Assembly: GCA_030613285.1 (NCBI GenBank)
Contig: JAUWME010000150.1
Coordinates: 1 to 6,263 of the forward strand
Reading direction: 5' to 3'
DNA from: Candidatus Zymogenus sp.
Lineage (GTDB): Bacteria; Desulfobacterota; Zymogenia; Zymogenales; Zymogenaceae
Length of the DNA stretch: 6,263 nucleotides
Of this stretch, positions 1-4,977 are shown one piece after another (within the stretch, counting starts at the first letter, position 1; every line of letters starts with the position of its first letter). The translations under genes were made by a program, and so were the position numbers. The notes beneath the pieces were generated by a model. The model made no database searches. It had not been told where the DNA came from and saw nothing but the letters and a program-made list of their open reading frames with translations.

Positions 1-1
1 T

Positions 2-192
2 AAACAGAAGTCTTTTTTTGGCGATTCCTTTTACGAGAGGGTAGTCCCAAAGGACAATTTTTTCAGTAGACTAAAAGATATAATAGGATTTTTCTTTGTT
101 GACAGTCTTTGCAAAGATATATACAGTAGAGAGATGGGGCGTCCCGCCGTTTTCCTTCATTTATGTTAAAGATAGTTTTTCTTCACTTATTC
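2..192 (+). pseudogene. IS1182-like (DUF772) transposase, N-terminal fragment, frameshifted
   Basis: The plus-strand frame beginning at base 2 is open to a TAA at 167-169 and reads KQKSFFGDSFYERVVPKDNF followed by a stretch containing DIIGFFFVDSLCKDIYS and then GRPAV. This is the characteristic start of DUF772/IS1182-type transposases: an aromatic-rich opening, V-P-x-D-(H/N), a pair of short helices, then a GRP motif. After GRPAV the similarity jumps to a second frame, where 163-192 reads MLKIVFLHLF before a TAA. That matches the family segment that follows GRP, so there is a frameshift near 150-160. The fragment enters from beyond the left edge, and the catalytic DDE region is absent. It would be inactive. 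It abuts the broken dehydratase remnant on the opposite strand, which suggests that insertion or later deletion destroyed that gene. The family call rests on motif recognition only. Confidence 0.68.
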
Positions 193-244
193 TAAATTTT
201 AAAGTGAGAGATAATCTGAAAATATGATAGTTCTTCAGTTCTCT

Positions 245-459
245 CAAATTGTATATTTCTTAGGGATATTTTTTCTTGATAATCGATATCAGTGATGATT
301 TATCCAGAAAGTTTCCTGAAACCAGTGTGATTTTATCTATCATAGTAGTACTTGTTCTCTTTTCAGACCAAATATTGTATAACCTTTTTCCGATAGAAAT
401 TTCTCAAGATACGAACCGTCATGATCGGTAATCCCTGTTGCCATAGCCCGTTTTGGCAT
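245..459 (-). pseudogene. Second GDP-mannose 4,6-dehydratase-like gene, N-terminal remnant with frameshift and stop
   Basis: On the minus strand, an ATG at 459, eight bases after the phosphomannomutase stop, begins a peptide starting MPKRAMATGITDHDGSYLEK and continuing to GLKRE, then a TGA. This is the Rossmann-fold start of GDP-mannose 4,6-dehydratases, whose usual motif is GITGQDGSYLAEFLLEKGY. Here the glycine motif is altered to GITDHDG. Similarity resumes in another frame at 343-263 with IDKITLVSGNFLDKSSLISI and KKKYP, then an in-frame TAA (260-262), then EIYNL. These match the family's 'D-K-I-x-L-x-x-G-D-L-x-D-x-S-S-L' and 'P-D-E-I-Y-N-L' blocks. About 15-20 residues that normally lie between the two blocks are missing. 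Past EIYNL (245) nothing more is recognisable. No Shine-Dalgarno site precedes the ATG. It is a degraded gene and cannot make a working enzyme. It differs in sequence from the other dehydratase stub in this operon. Confidence 0.75.
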
Positions 460-467
460 TTTTGAAA

Positions 468-1868
468 TTACATAGATTGCAGCGCCTTTTCCAGTTCACC
501 CCTTAAAAGATCTTCAATCTCTTTTAGTCCTTTTTTAGAATCGGACTCAAACCTCATAATCAGGGCAGGCTGTGTGTTTGATGCCCTGATAAGACCCCAC
601 CCGTTTTTGAAATTCAACCTCACGCCGTCGATGTCATTAAATTCATATCTGTTTGATATATTTTCCTTGATTTTATCTATAATAATAAATTTTTTATCAT
701 CATCACAAAAAAATCTTATTTCGGGAGTATTCCACACATGAGGCAAATTGTCAATGATACCAACCAATGACGATTTTTCATCTTTTGAGCTTCTCATTAT
801 TAAGAGTTCTAAAAACCTCAATGCCGCATAAATGGCATCGTCATATCCGAAATATCTGTGCTTAAAGAAGATATGTCCGCTCATCTCGCCTGCAAGGAGC
901 GCGCCTGTTTCTTTCATCTTCTTTTTAATAAGGGAGTGTCCCGTTTTCCACATGATAGCCTTCCCGCCTAATCTCTCTATTTCATCGTACATCACTTTGG
1001 AGCACTTGACCTCCCCGATGAACGTCGCTCCGCGGTTTTCTTTTATGATGTCTTCGGCAAAGATTGTCATCAACTGGTCGCCCCAAAGTAACCTCCCTTT
1101 ACCATCTAATACACCAAGCCTGTCGGCGTCTCCATCAAACGCAAAACCTACATCGGCATTAACCCCCAGAATTTTCCCCTTCAAGGCAGTAAGATTTTCT
1201 TCGACAGTTGGATCAGGGTGATGGTTAGGAAATGTTCCATCCGGTTCACTGAAAAGTTCATACACCTCAAATCCCAGAGAACGGAAAAGGTTGGGGGCCA
1301 CCAGACCGGCTGTTCCATTGCCGGAATCGATAACAACTCTGACGGGAGATTTTGATTGAAGCTTTTTTAGATGGGAAAAATGTTCAAGTATAAATACAGT
1401 GTAATCCTCAATGATGTTGTGCTTAGAAACAGCTATTTTTTGGAATTTTGATATATCCGCTTTGGTAGCAAATTCATAAAGTTTTTGTATATCTTCACCG
1501 AAGATCGTATCACGGCCAACACAAAGTTTAAACCCATTGTACTCCGGTGGATTGTGGCTGGCAGTGATCATAATACCGCCGTGGATGGGCATCGTATGAA
1601 GGGAGAAATAAAGGAGTGGTGTGGGGCACATCCCGATGTCAATAACCTTCATATCCCAATTGGAAAGACCATCAACAAAGGAATCGAACAACTCCCTTGC
1701 GCTCGTCCGAGAATCTATCCCAATGGCTACTGTTAGATTATTTTCGTTAGTTGATTCCGTCAAGAGCTTTCCGAAGGCCCACCCAATTCGCCGGGAAACA
1801 TCAACAGAAATCTCTTTTCCGTAAACTCCCCGGATATCGTATTCGCGAAAGATGCTCGATATTATCAT
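468..1868 (-). CDS. manB: Phosphomannomutase/phosphoglucomutase
   Basis: This 466-residue protein belongs to the alpha-D-phosphohexomutase family (AlgC/ManB/CpsG group) and has the usual full length. It interconverts mannose-6-phosphate and mannose-1-phosphate in the cytoplasm, and probably glucose phosphates as well. The opening IFREYDIRG is typical. The active-site loop TASHNP lies at 102-107, with phosphoserine at S104. The metal-binding loop DGDADR is at 245-250, the sugar-binding loop GEMSGHIFF at 327-335, and the phosphate-binding loop RASNTQPALIMRFE at 428-441. All four hallmark loops are intact. The ATG at 1868 is supported by an AGGA about ten bases upstream and places IFREYDIRG at residues 6-14, as expected. 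The gene lies five bases after the stop of a pyrophosphorylase scrap and downstream of manC, so its mannose-1-phosphate product would be the substrate of ManC. The exact symbol (manB, algC or pmm) cannot be decided from sequence alone. Confidence 0.95.
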   Translation of the reverse strand: MIISSIFREYDIRGVYGKEISVDVSRRIGWAFGKLLTESTNENNLTVAIGIDSRTSARELFDSFVDGLSNWDMKVIDIGMCPTPLLYFSLHTMPIHGGIMITASHNPPEYNGFKLCVGRDTIFGEDIQKLYEFATKADISKFQKIAVSKHNIIEDYTVFILEHFSHLKKLQSKSPVRVVIDSGNGTAGLVAPNLFRSLGFEVYELFSEPDGTFPNHHPDPTVEENLTALKGKILGVNADVGFAFDGDADRLGVLDGKGRLLWGDQLMTIFAEDIIKENRGATFIGEVKCSKVMYDEIERLGGKAIMWKTGHSLIKKKMKETGALLAGEMSGHIFFKHRYFGYDDAIYAALRFLELLIMRSSKDEKSSLVGIIDNLPHVWNTPEIRFFCDDDKKFIIIDKIKENISNRYEFNDIDGVRLNFKNGWGLIRASNTQPALIMRFESDSKKGLKEIEDLLRGELEKALQSM

Positions 1869-1873
1869 AGATA

Positions 1874-2027
1874 TTATTCCTGTACGGATTTCTTAAGTTT
1901 ATCTGCAAACAGCTTCACATTCTGGGCTCCTTTTTTCGACTGCGACCAAAGGGGCGCGATCCTTTTCCACAACAATTAGCTTTTCAAAGCCAATGGTAGC
2001 AATAAATTTTTTGGGGCTGTTAATAAT
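1874..2027 (-). pseudogene. C-terminal scrap of a second mannose-1-phosphate guanylyltransferase-like gene
   Basis: After the dehydratase stub, a different minus-strand frame reads NSPKKFIATIGFEKLIVVEK and then DRAPLVAVE. This resembles the end of the nucleotidyltransferase domain of GDP-mannose pyrophosphorylases (pattern KFIATIGLxxxxVVxTxDALLVxxK). The corresponding part of the intact upstream manC reads LVVALGLDNCVVIETADAVLVAAKE, so the two are related but clearly not recent duplicates. At a run of six A (T6 on the plus strand, about 1931-1936) the sense continues in the next frame as KKGAQNVKLFADKLKKSVQE and then TAA at 1874-1876, a normal-looking C terminus. No upstream two-thirds of the gene is present. 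The joint with the dehydratase stub falls near 2020-2027. The last codons carry the AGGA that serves the phosphomannomutase, so the ancestral gene was probably the direct operon partner of that mutase. Confidence 0.68.
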
Positions 2028-2181
2028 CTTTGTAAATATCATCGATGCGATCAGTATTAATAAGTGATGCGCGACGTTTAATTCCGTGAGCATCGTAGTC
2101 CTTTTCCAGAAGGAATCTGGCCAGATAGGCTCCATCCTGACCTGTGACACCGACTATCAATGCAACTTTTCTGTTTGACAT
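2020..2181 (-). pseudogene. gmd: GDP-mannose 4,6-dehydratase, 53-codon N-terminal stub
   Basis: From an ATG at 2181 the minus strand encodes 53 residues, beginning [20 protein letters not shown], then TAA at 2020-2022. The cofactor-binding glycine motif GVTGQDG (residues 11-17), the helix [13 protein letters not shown], and [18 protein letters not shown] (33-50) are the signature first 50 residues of Gmd, the short-chain dehydrogenase family enzyme that converts GDP-mannose to GDP-4-keto-6-deoxymannose. A whole enzyme is about 320-370 residues, so more than 80 percent is missing, including the catalytic Tyr-x-x-x-Lys. The stub is fused at the DNA level to a pyrophosphorylase tail, as expected from a deletion joining two genes. 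Its start and ribosome binding site are undamaged, so a short peptide is probably still translated. It sits 36 bases after manC. Confidence 0.83.
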
Positions 2182-2190
2182 GATGTTGCC

Positions 2191-2196
2191 CCTCCT
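2191..2196 (-). promoter_or_regulatory. Strong Shine-Dalgarno site of the gmd stub
   Basis: The minus strand has AGGAGG (within AAAGGAGGGG) nine bases before the ATG at 2181, a perfect anti-16S match at good spacing. It fixes the start of the stub and shows that translation initiation survived the loss of the rest of the gene. It is clearly stronger than the sites in front of manC or the phosphomannomutase. Confidence 0.8.
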
Positions 2197-2217
2197 TTCA
2201 AGCGCTCATCTGAATAG

Positions 2218-3609
2218 TTATCGGTTATACTTATCTTCCAATCTAACAATATCATTATCGTCAAGATAACTTCCAGTCTGCACCTCAATGATTTCCAGGG
2301 GCATCTTACCCTTGTTTTCTAACCGATGGGCATTTTCCTGAGGAATGTAAATGGACTGGTTCACGTGCAATACACACTTTTGGTCACCGTTGGTTACGTT
2401 AGCCGTTCCTTGTACCACTACCCAGTGTTCTGACCTGTGGCGATGTTTCTGTAATGACAAAGCTTCACCGGGTTTTACTATGATGCTTTTGACAAGGAAT
2501 TGGTCACCAAAGTAAAGTTTCTGAAAGCTTCCCCATGGGCGATACACAATTCGGTGGCTTACGGTCTCAATTCGGTTGTTTTTTGTCAATGTACCAACTA
2601 TGTCCTTTACATTGCCCAAGCTCTCTTTTGCTGCCACAAGTACAGCGTCAGCAGTCTCTATCACTACACAATTATCCAATCCCAAAGCGACTACAAGGTG
2701 TCCTGTGGAGTGAATATAGCTGTTTCTGGTGTCTCTCAACATTACGTCCCCGATAGTGGCATTGCCTTCATTGTCATTCTCGGATGCCTTATGAATGGCA
2801 TCCCATGATCCAAGATCACTCCAGTGTGTATCCAAGGCAATAACAGATAGGTTATCTGCTTTTTCCATAATTGCATAGTCGATGGAATCTGAGGGGCAGG
2901 AGCTAAAGGCTTCCTCGTCCAGATGGATGAAGTCCATTTCCGTTTGTGCCCGCTCAACTGCTACCTTACATGCGTTGAGTATGGCGGGGGCATAACTTTT
3001 AAGTTCCTCAAGGTACCTGCCTGCTTTGAACATGAAAATTCCGCTGTTCCAGTAATAGTCACCCGAAGCAACGAATTGCTCAGCTTTTTCAAGGTCAGGT
3101 TTTTCGATGAATTTTTTTACGACAAAAGTAACTTCGCCCTTACTGTCACCTTTCTGAATATATCCATATCCGGTCTCTGGAGTTTGTGGCACAATGCCAA
3201 AACAGACAAGACCGCCGTTGTTTGCCTCAAACATCCCACGCTCGACGGCTTTTGCAAATGCGGCTTTATCTTCAAGGACATGATCGGAGGGCATAACGAG
3301 TAAGACATCATCCTCGTCTGTCATTAGCGCTGCCACAGCTACTGCCGGAGCCGTATTTCTGCCGGCAGGTTCAAGGATTATTCGACCATTGGCGCCGAGT
3401 ATCCTCAATTGCTCCGCTACCATGAACCTGTGGTCAGAGTTGCAGATTATTATTGTTTCAAGAGTTTCTTGGTCAGAAAGCCGAGTTACTGTATCCTTAA
3501 ATAGAGTTCTACCGTGAGAAAGCTCCATAAACTGCTTAGGATAAAGTTTACGGGAAAGAGGCCACAGTCTCACTCCCTTTCCTCCGCACAAGATGACGGG
3601 TCTCAGCAT
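2218..3609 (-). CDS. manC: Mannose-1-phosphate guanylyltransferase / mannose-6-phosphate isomerase (bifunctional)
   Basis: This 463-residue protein is a type II PMI-GMP (ManC/AlgA/CpsB family), of normal length. The N-terminal nucleotidyltransferase domain makes GDP-mannose from GTP and mannose-1-phosphate. Its signature reads CGGKGVRLWPLSRKLYPKQF (8-27), slightly variant from the usual GGSGTRLWPLSR. It also shows EPAGRNTAPA (80-89), MPSDH (106-110), GYGYI (147-151) and FIEKPD (167-172). The C-terminal cupin domain shows QKHRHRSEHW (387-396) with the metal-binding His and Glu residues, followed by VVVQGTANV; it interconverts fructose-6-phosphate and mannose-6-phosphate. A GTG at 3630 would add seven residues. 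I prefer the ATG at 3609 because GGAAG lies about five bases before it, nothing similar precedes the GTG, and family members begin just before the P-V-I-L strand. It is the first gene after the promoter at 3655-3683 and supplies GDP-mannose for surface polysaccharide or glycosylation. Confidence 0.95.
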   Translation of the reverse strand: MLRPVILCGGKGVRLWPLSRKLYPKQFMELSHGRTLFKDTVTRLSDQETLETIIICNSDHRFMVAEQLRILGANGRIILEPAGRNTAPAVAVAALMTDEDDVLLVMPSDHVLEDKAAFAKAVERGMFEANNGGLVCFGIVPQTPETGYGYIQKGDSKGEVTFVVKKFIEKPDLEKAEQFVASGDYYWNSGIFMFKAGRYLEELKSYAPAILNACKVAVERAQTEMDFIHLDEEAFSSCPSDSIDYAIMEKADNLSVIALDTHWSDLGSWDAIHKASENDNEGNATIGDVMLRDTRNSYIHSTGHLVVALGLDNCVVIETADAVLVAAKESLGNVKDIVGTLTKNNRIETVSHRIVYRPWGSFQKLYFGDQFLVKSIIVKPGEALSLQKHRHRSEHWVVVQGTANVTNGDQKCVLHVNQSIYIPQENAHRLENKGKMPLEIIEVQTGSYLDDNDIVRLEDKYNR

Positions 3610-3654
3610 TGCACTTCCAATTTTTTTCACAAATAAATAGTTTGGTTACTCTCA

Positions 3655-3683
3655 TATATAATTCGCAAAGATGGTGTTGTCAA
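3655..3683 (-). promoter_or_regulatory. Sigma70-type promoter of the manC operon
   Basis: On the minus strand TTGACA (3678-3683) is followed after exactly 17 bases by TATATA (3655-3660). This is a perfect -35 and a near-consensus -10. Transcription would begin near 3648, giving a leader of about 40 bases to the manC ATG at 3609. Nothing resembling another promoter was seen between the genes further down, so manC, both scraps and the phosphomannomutase are probably one transcript. Confidence 0.75.
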
Positions 3684-3803
3684 GTTTTTTGTGTTTTTAT
3701 TCCACCACCATCGGGGAAATCTCAACGCATTTGTTAAGAGAGGGCGTTAAATTTACTTCGCATTTGGGATAATTATTGCTATCGGCAGGCGAGGGCGTAT
3801 CAC

Positions 3804-3827
3804 AAAAAAAACAGGCCAATGGCCCGT
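3804..3827 (-). terminator. Intrinsic terminator for the zinc-ribbon/receiver gene
   Basis: On the minus strand the sequence ACGGGCC-ATT-GGCCTGT forms a seven-base-pair hairpin (one G-U pair) with a three-base loop, with its last T (3811) doubling as the first of a run of eight T (3804-3811). This is a compact rho-independent terminator. It lies about 265 bases after the stop of the receiver gene (4091) and about 120 bases before the manC promoter, so it separates the two minus-strand transcription units. Only minus-strand reading gives the T-run; on the plus strand the run precedes the hairpin. Confidence 0.65.
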
Positions 3828-3913
3828 CATGCAAAAATATCCAACAACTAAATATATACGGCACCTCAAACATCCCATACATCACCCCACACCCACAAAA
3901 AATATCAAGCCTC

Positions 3914-4040
3914 CCAAAAAATATCCAATCCCTTAAACATTCCCAGTACCACTATAAGGTATTAACAGTAACCTGTTTTGCAAAATATTTCCCGTACATA
4001 TCCCCCCAAAATATCCAACCCCTTAAACATTTCCAGCACC
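3914..4040. repeat. Two copies of a 37-base repeat 90 bases apart in C/A-rich intergenic DNA
   Basis: Copies at about 3914-3950 and 4004-4040 share a core of the form AATATCCAA-y-CCCTTAAACATT followed by y-CCAG-y-ACC. The CCTTAAACAT cores begin at 3931 and 4021, exactly 90 bases apart. A weaker third relative lies at 3832-3888 (AAAAATATCCAAC, then CCTCAAACATCCC). The spacers between the copies are not alike. The whole stretch of about 3862-4080 has very few G on the plus strand, so a minus-strand RNA would be rich in G and U. No protein family is recognisable in any frame. It lies inside the presumed 3' untranslated region of the receiver gene. Confidence 0.6.
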
Positions 4041-4054
4041 CCTGCAAAATATCG

Positions 4055-4081
4055 CCAGCAACCCCAGTAGCCCCAGCAACG
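4055..4081. repeat. Three tandem 9-base units
   Basis: The plus strand holds CCAGCAACC, CCAGTAGCC and CCAGCAACG in direct succession. A related CCAGCACCC sits at 4033-4041, inside the end of the 37-base repeat. The array begins ten bases after the stop of the receiver gene in the direction of transcription. It looks like local slippage expansion rather than a binding-site array. Confidence 0.55.
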
Positions 4082-4090
4082 AGAGAGATG

Positions 4091-4867
4091 TCAGCCAGCC
4101 CCACCCTTTTGCTTAGTCAAAATACTGGAGATACCAATGAGTTTTTTCATCAGGTCTTCCTTGGGGATTATAAACTTCACTTGAGGGTATTCTGAAACAC
4201 TTTCCTTTAGCATCTTCTCGTTTTCTTTGGTGGTGGATACAATAATGACGGGGATGGCAGATGCCTGCTCGTTGTCTTTTAACCTCTCCAAAACGTCAAA
4301 ACATGTCCCGTCACCCAAAAAACCGTCCATCAAGATGAGCTTTGCATTCTTCGTAATTCCATCTTTGATGAATTTCACCGCCCCCAGCGATGCTCCGTGA
4401 GACTCAACGTTGGCAATGCCGGTAAAGACTATTCTGACATCCTCGATGAATGTATTCTCAAAGTCCACGACTAAAATTGTATCTCTTCCTGGGATATGTT
4501 CTTTTGTGGAGGCTGTGGTTTCGGATGTCGGGAGGTTAGTAACATCATCAGCTACTTCCACCGGGGTTTTTTCAACAACTTTCACAGGGGTTTTCTCGAC
4601 TTCGACAGTTTTGGGGAGTTCCTCTGCCTCTTTGGATGAGAAAGGATTTTCAAGGGCGGGGTTCCCAGACAGAAGCCCCCTTATCATCCCAGACACGTAC
4701 GGTCTGTTAAAGGCAATCATAGCCTTGCAGAGAGGGCAGGGCTTGATAACATTACCGCCGGTAATTGCTCTTACCTGCTTGATGTCAAAGGTTCCGGTCT
4801 CTTTACAGGCACCGCAGGTGAAAACAATCTTTCCACGGCTAACTTCAATGATTACGTCCTTAAACAT
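4091..4867 (-). CDS. Putative zinc-ribbon protein with C-terminal receiver-like domain
   Basis: This 258-residue protein is not one I can name. Residues about 8-55 carry two Cys pairs (CGAC at 18-21, CPLC at 44-47), the layout of a zinc ribbon, with FTCGACKETGTF and KPCPLC matching knuckle contexts. Residues about 70-128 form an unstructured Pro/Glu/Lys/Thr linker. Residues 129-252 look like a response-regulator receiver: strand DTILVVDFE (129-137), phosphoacceptor D181 in LILMDGFLGDG, switch T212 in VIIVSTT, and K236 in FIIPKED. The first acidic residue is D135, but the usual second acidic position is F136, and Lys follows rather than precedes the proline. There is no DNA-binding output domain. 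A histidine kinase partner is not in the window. It is transcribed away from pncA and ends at a terminator near 3804. A role in signalling through protein contacts is inference. Confidence 0.8.
   Translation of the reverse strand: MFKDVIIEVSRGKIVFTCGACKETGTFDIKQVRAITGGNVIKPCPLCKAMIAFNRPYVSGMIRGLLSGNPALENPFSSKEAEELPKTVEVEKTPVKVVEKTPVEVADDVTNLPTSETTASTKEHIPGRDTILVVDFENTFIEDVRIVFTGIANVESHGASLGAVKFIKDGITKNAKLILMDGFLGDGTCFDVLERLKDNEQASAIPVIIVSTTKENEKMLKESVSEYPQVKFIIPKEDLMKKLIGISSILTKQKGGAG
4553..4600 (-). repeat. Tandem 8-residue repeat in the linker of the receiver protein
   Basis: Residues 90-97 (VEKTPVKV) and 98-105 (VEKTPVEV) are a direct repeat of 24 coding bases in the Pro/Lys/Glu-rich linker between the cysteine-rich and receiver-like domains. 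The DNA copies differ at several third positions, so the duplication is not brand new. Such repeats usually set linker length rather than forming a domain. Confidence 0.75.
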
Positions 4868-4873
4868 AGTCTA

Positions 4874-4902
4874 TTTATACTAAATATAGAATGAAAAATC
4901 AA
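4874..4902 (-). promoter_or_regulatory. Possible promoter of the receiver gene, nearly leaderless
   Basis: On the minus strand TTGATT (4897-4902) is followed after 17 bases by TATAAA (4874-4879). Transcription would start at or within a base or two of the ATG at 4867, and no Shine-Dalgarno site is visible in the six bases between the -10 and the ATG. The mRNA may therefore be leaderless. The region is so AT-rich that other -10-like words occur (TATATT at 4882-4887), so this is tentative. Confidence 0.4.
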
Positions 4903-4913
4903 CATCAAATTTC

Positions 4914-4942
4914 TTGACACAAAAAAAAAAATTTACTATATT
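4914..4942 (+). promoter_or_regulatory. Sigma70-type promoter of pncA
   Basis: TTGACA (4914-4919) is followed after exactly 17 bases by TATATT (4937-4942). The spacer is largely an A-tract, which tends to favour promoter strength. Start of transcription would be near 4949, giving a leader of about 30 bases that contains AAGGA at 4966-4970, seven bases before the pncA ATG. It is back to back with the receiver-gene promoter, only about 12 bases between their -35 elements. Confidence 0.78.
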
Positions 4943-4977
4943 AATGAATCATTATTTCCAAAAATAAGGACAAAAGT

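Noticed and set aside
1899..2150. A continuous 83-codon minus-strand frame as one small gene
   Set aside because: Its first half is an out-of-frame reading of the gmd stub; only the second half is meaningful, as the pyrophosphorylase scrap. It has no ribosome binding site of its own.
3610..3630. GTG at 3630 as the manC start
   Set aside because: No ribosome binding site precedes it, whereas GGAAG precedes the ATG at 3609, and the family starts just before the P-V-I-L strand.
3697..3885. Minus-strand 62-codon frame rich in Cys and Phe upstream of manC
   Set aside because: It runs straight through the hairpin-T8 terminator, has no Shine-Dalgarno site and resembles no protein I know. It is more likely intergenic.
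3832..4040. CRISPR array
   Set aside because: There are only two good copies and one poor one of the repeat, the spacers are not uniform, and there are no cas genes or leader-like pattern.
3776..4195. Open plus-strand frame of 139 codons through the C/A-rich intergenic repeats
   Set aside because: It is low in complexity, rich in Pro, Lys, Ile, Ser and Thr, overlaps the end of the receiver gene on the opposite strand, lacks a ribosome binding site and matches no family. Lack of stops follows from the biased base composition.
4410..4883. Plus-strand 157-codon frame opposite the receiver gene
   Set aside because: It is the mirror reading of a clear coding gene, with Ser/Thr/Leu/Val-rich composition and no family match. 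The minus-strand frame has recognisable domains.
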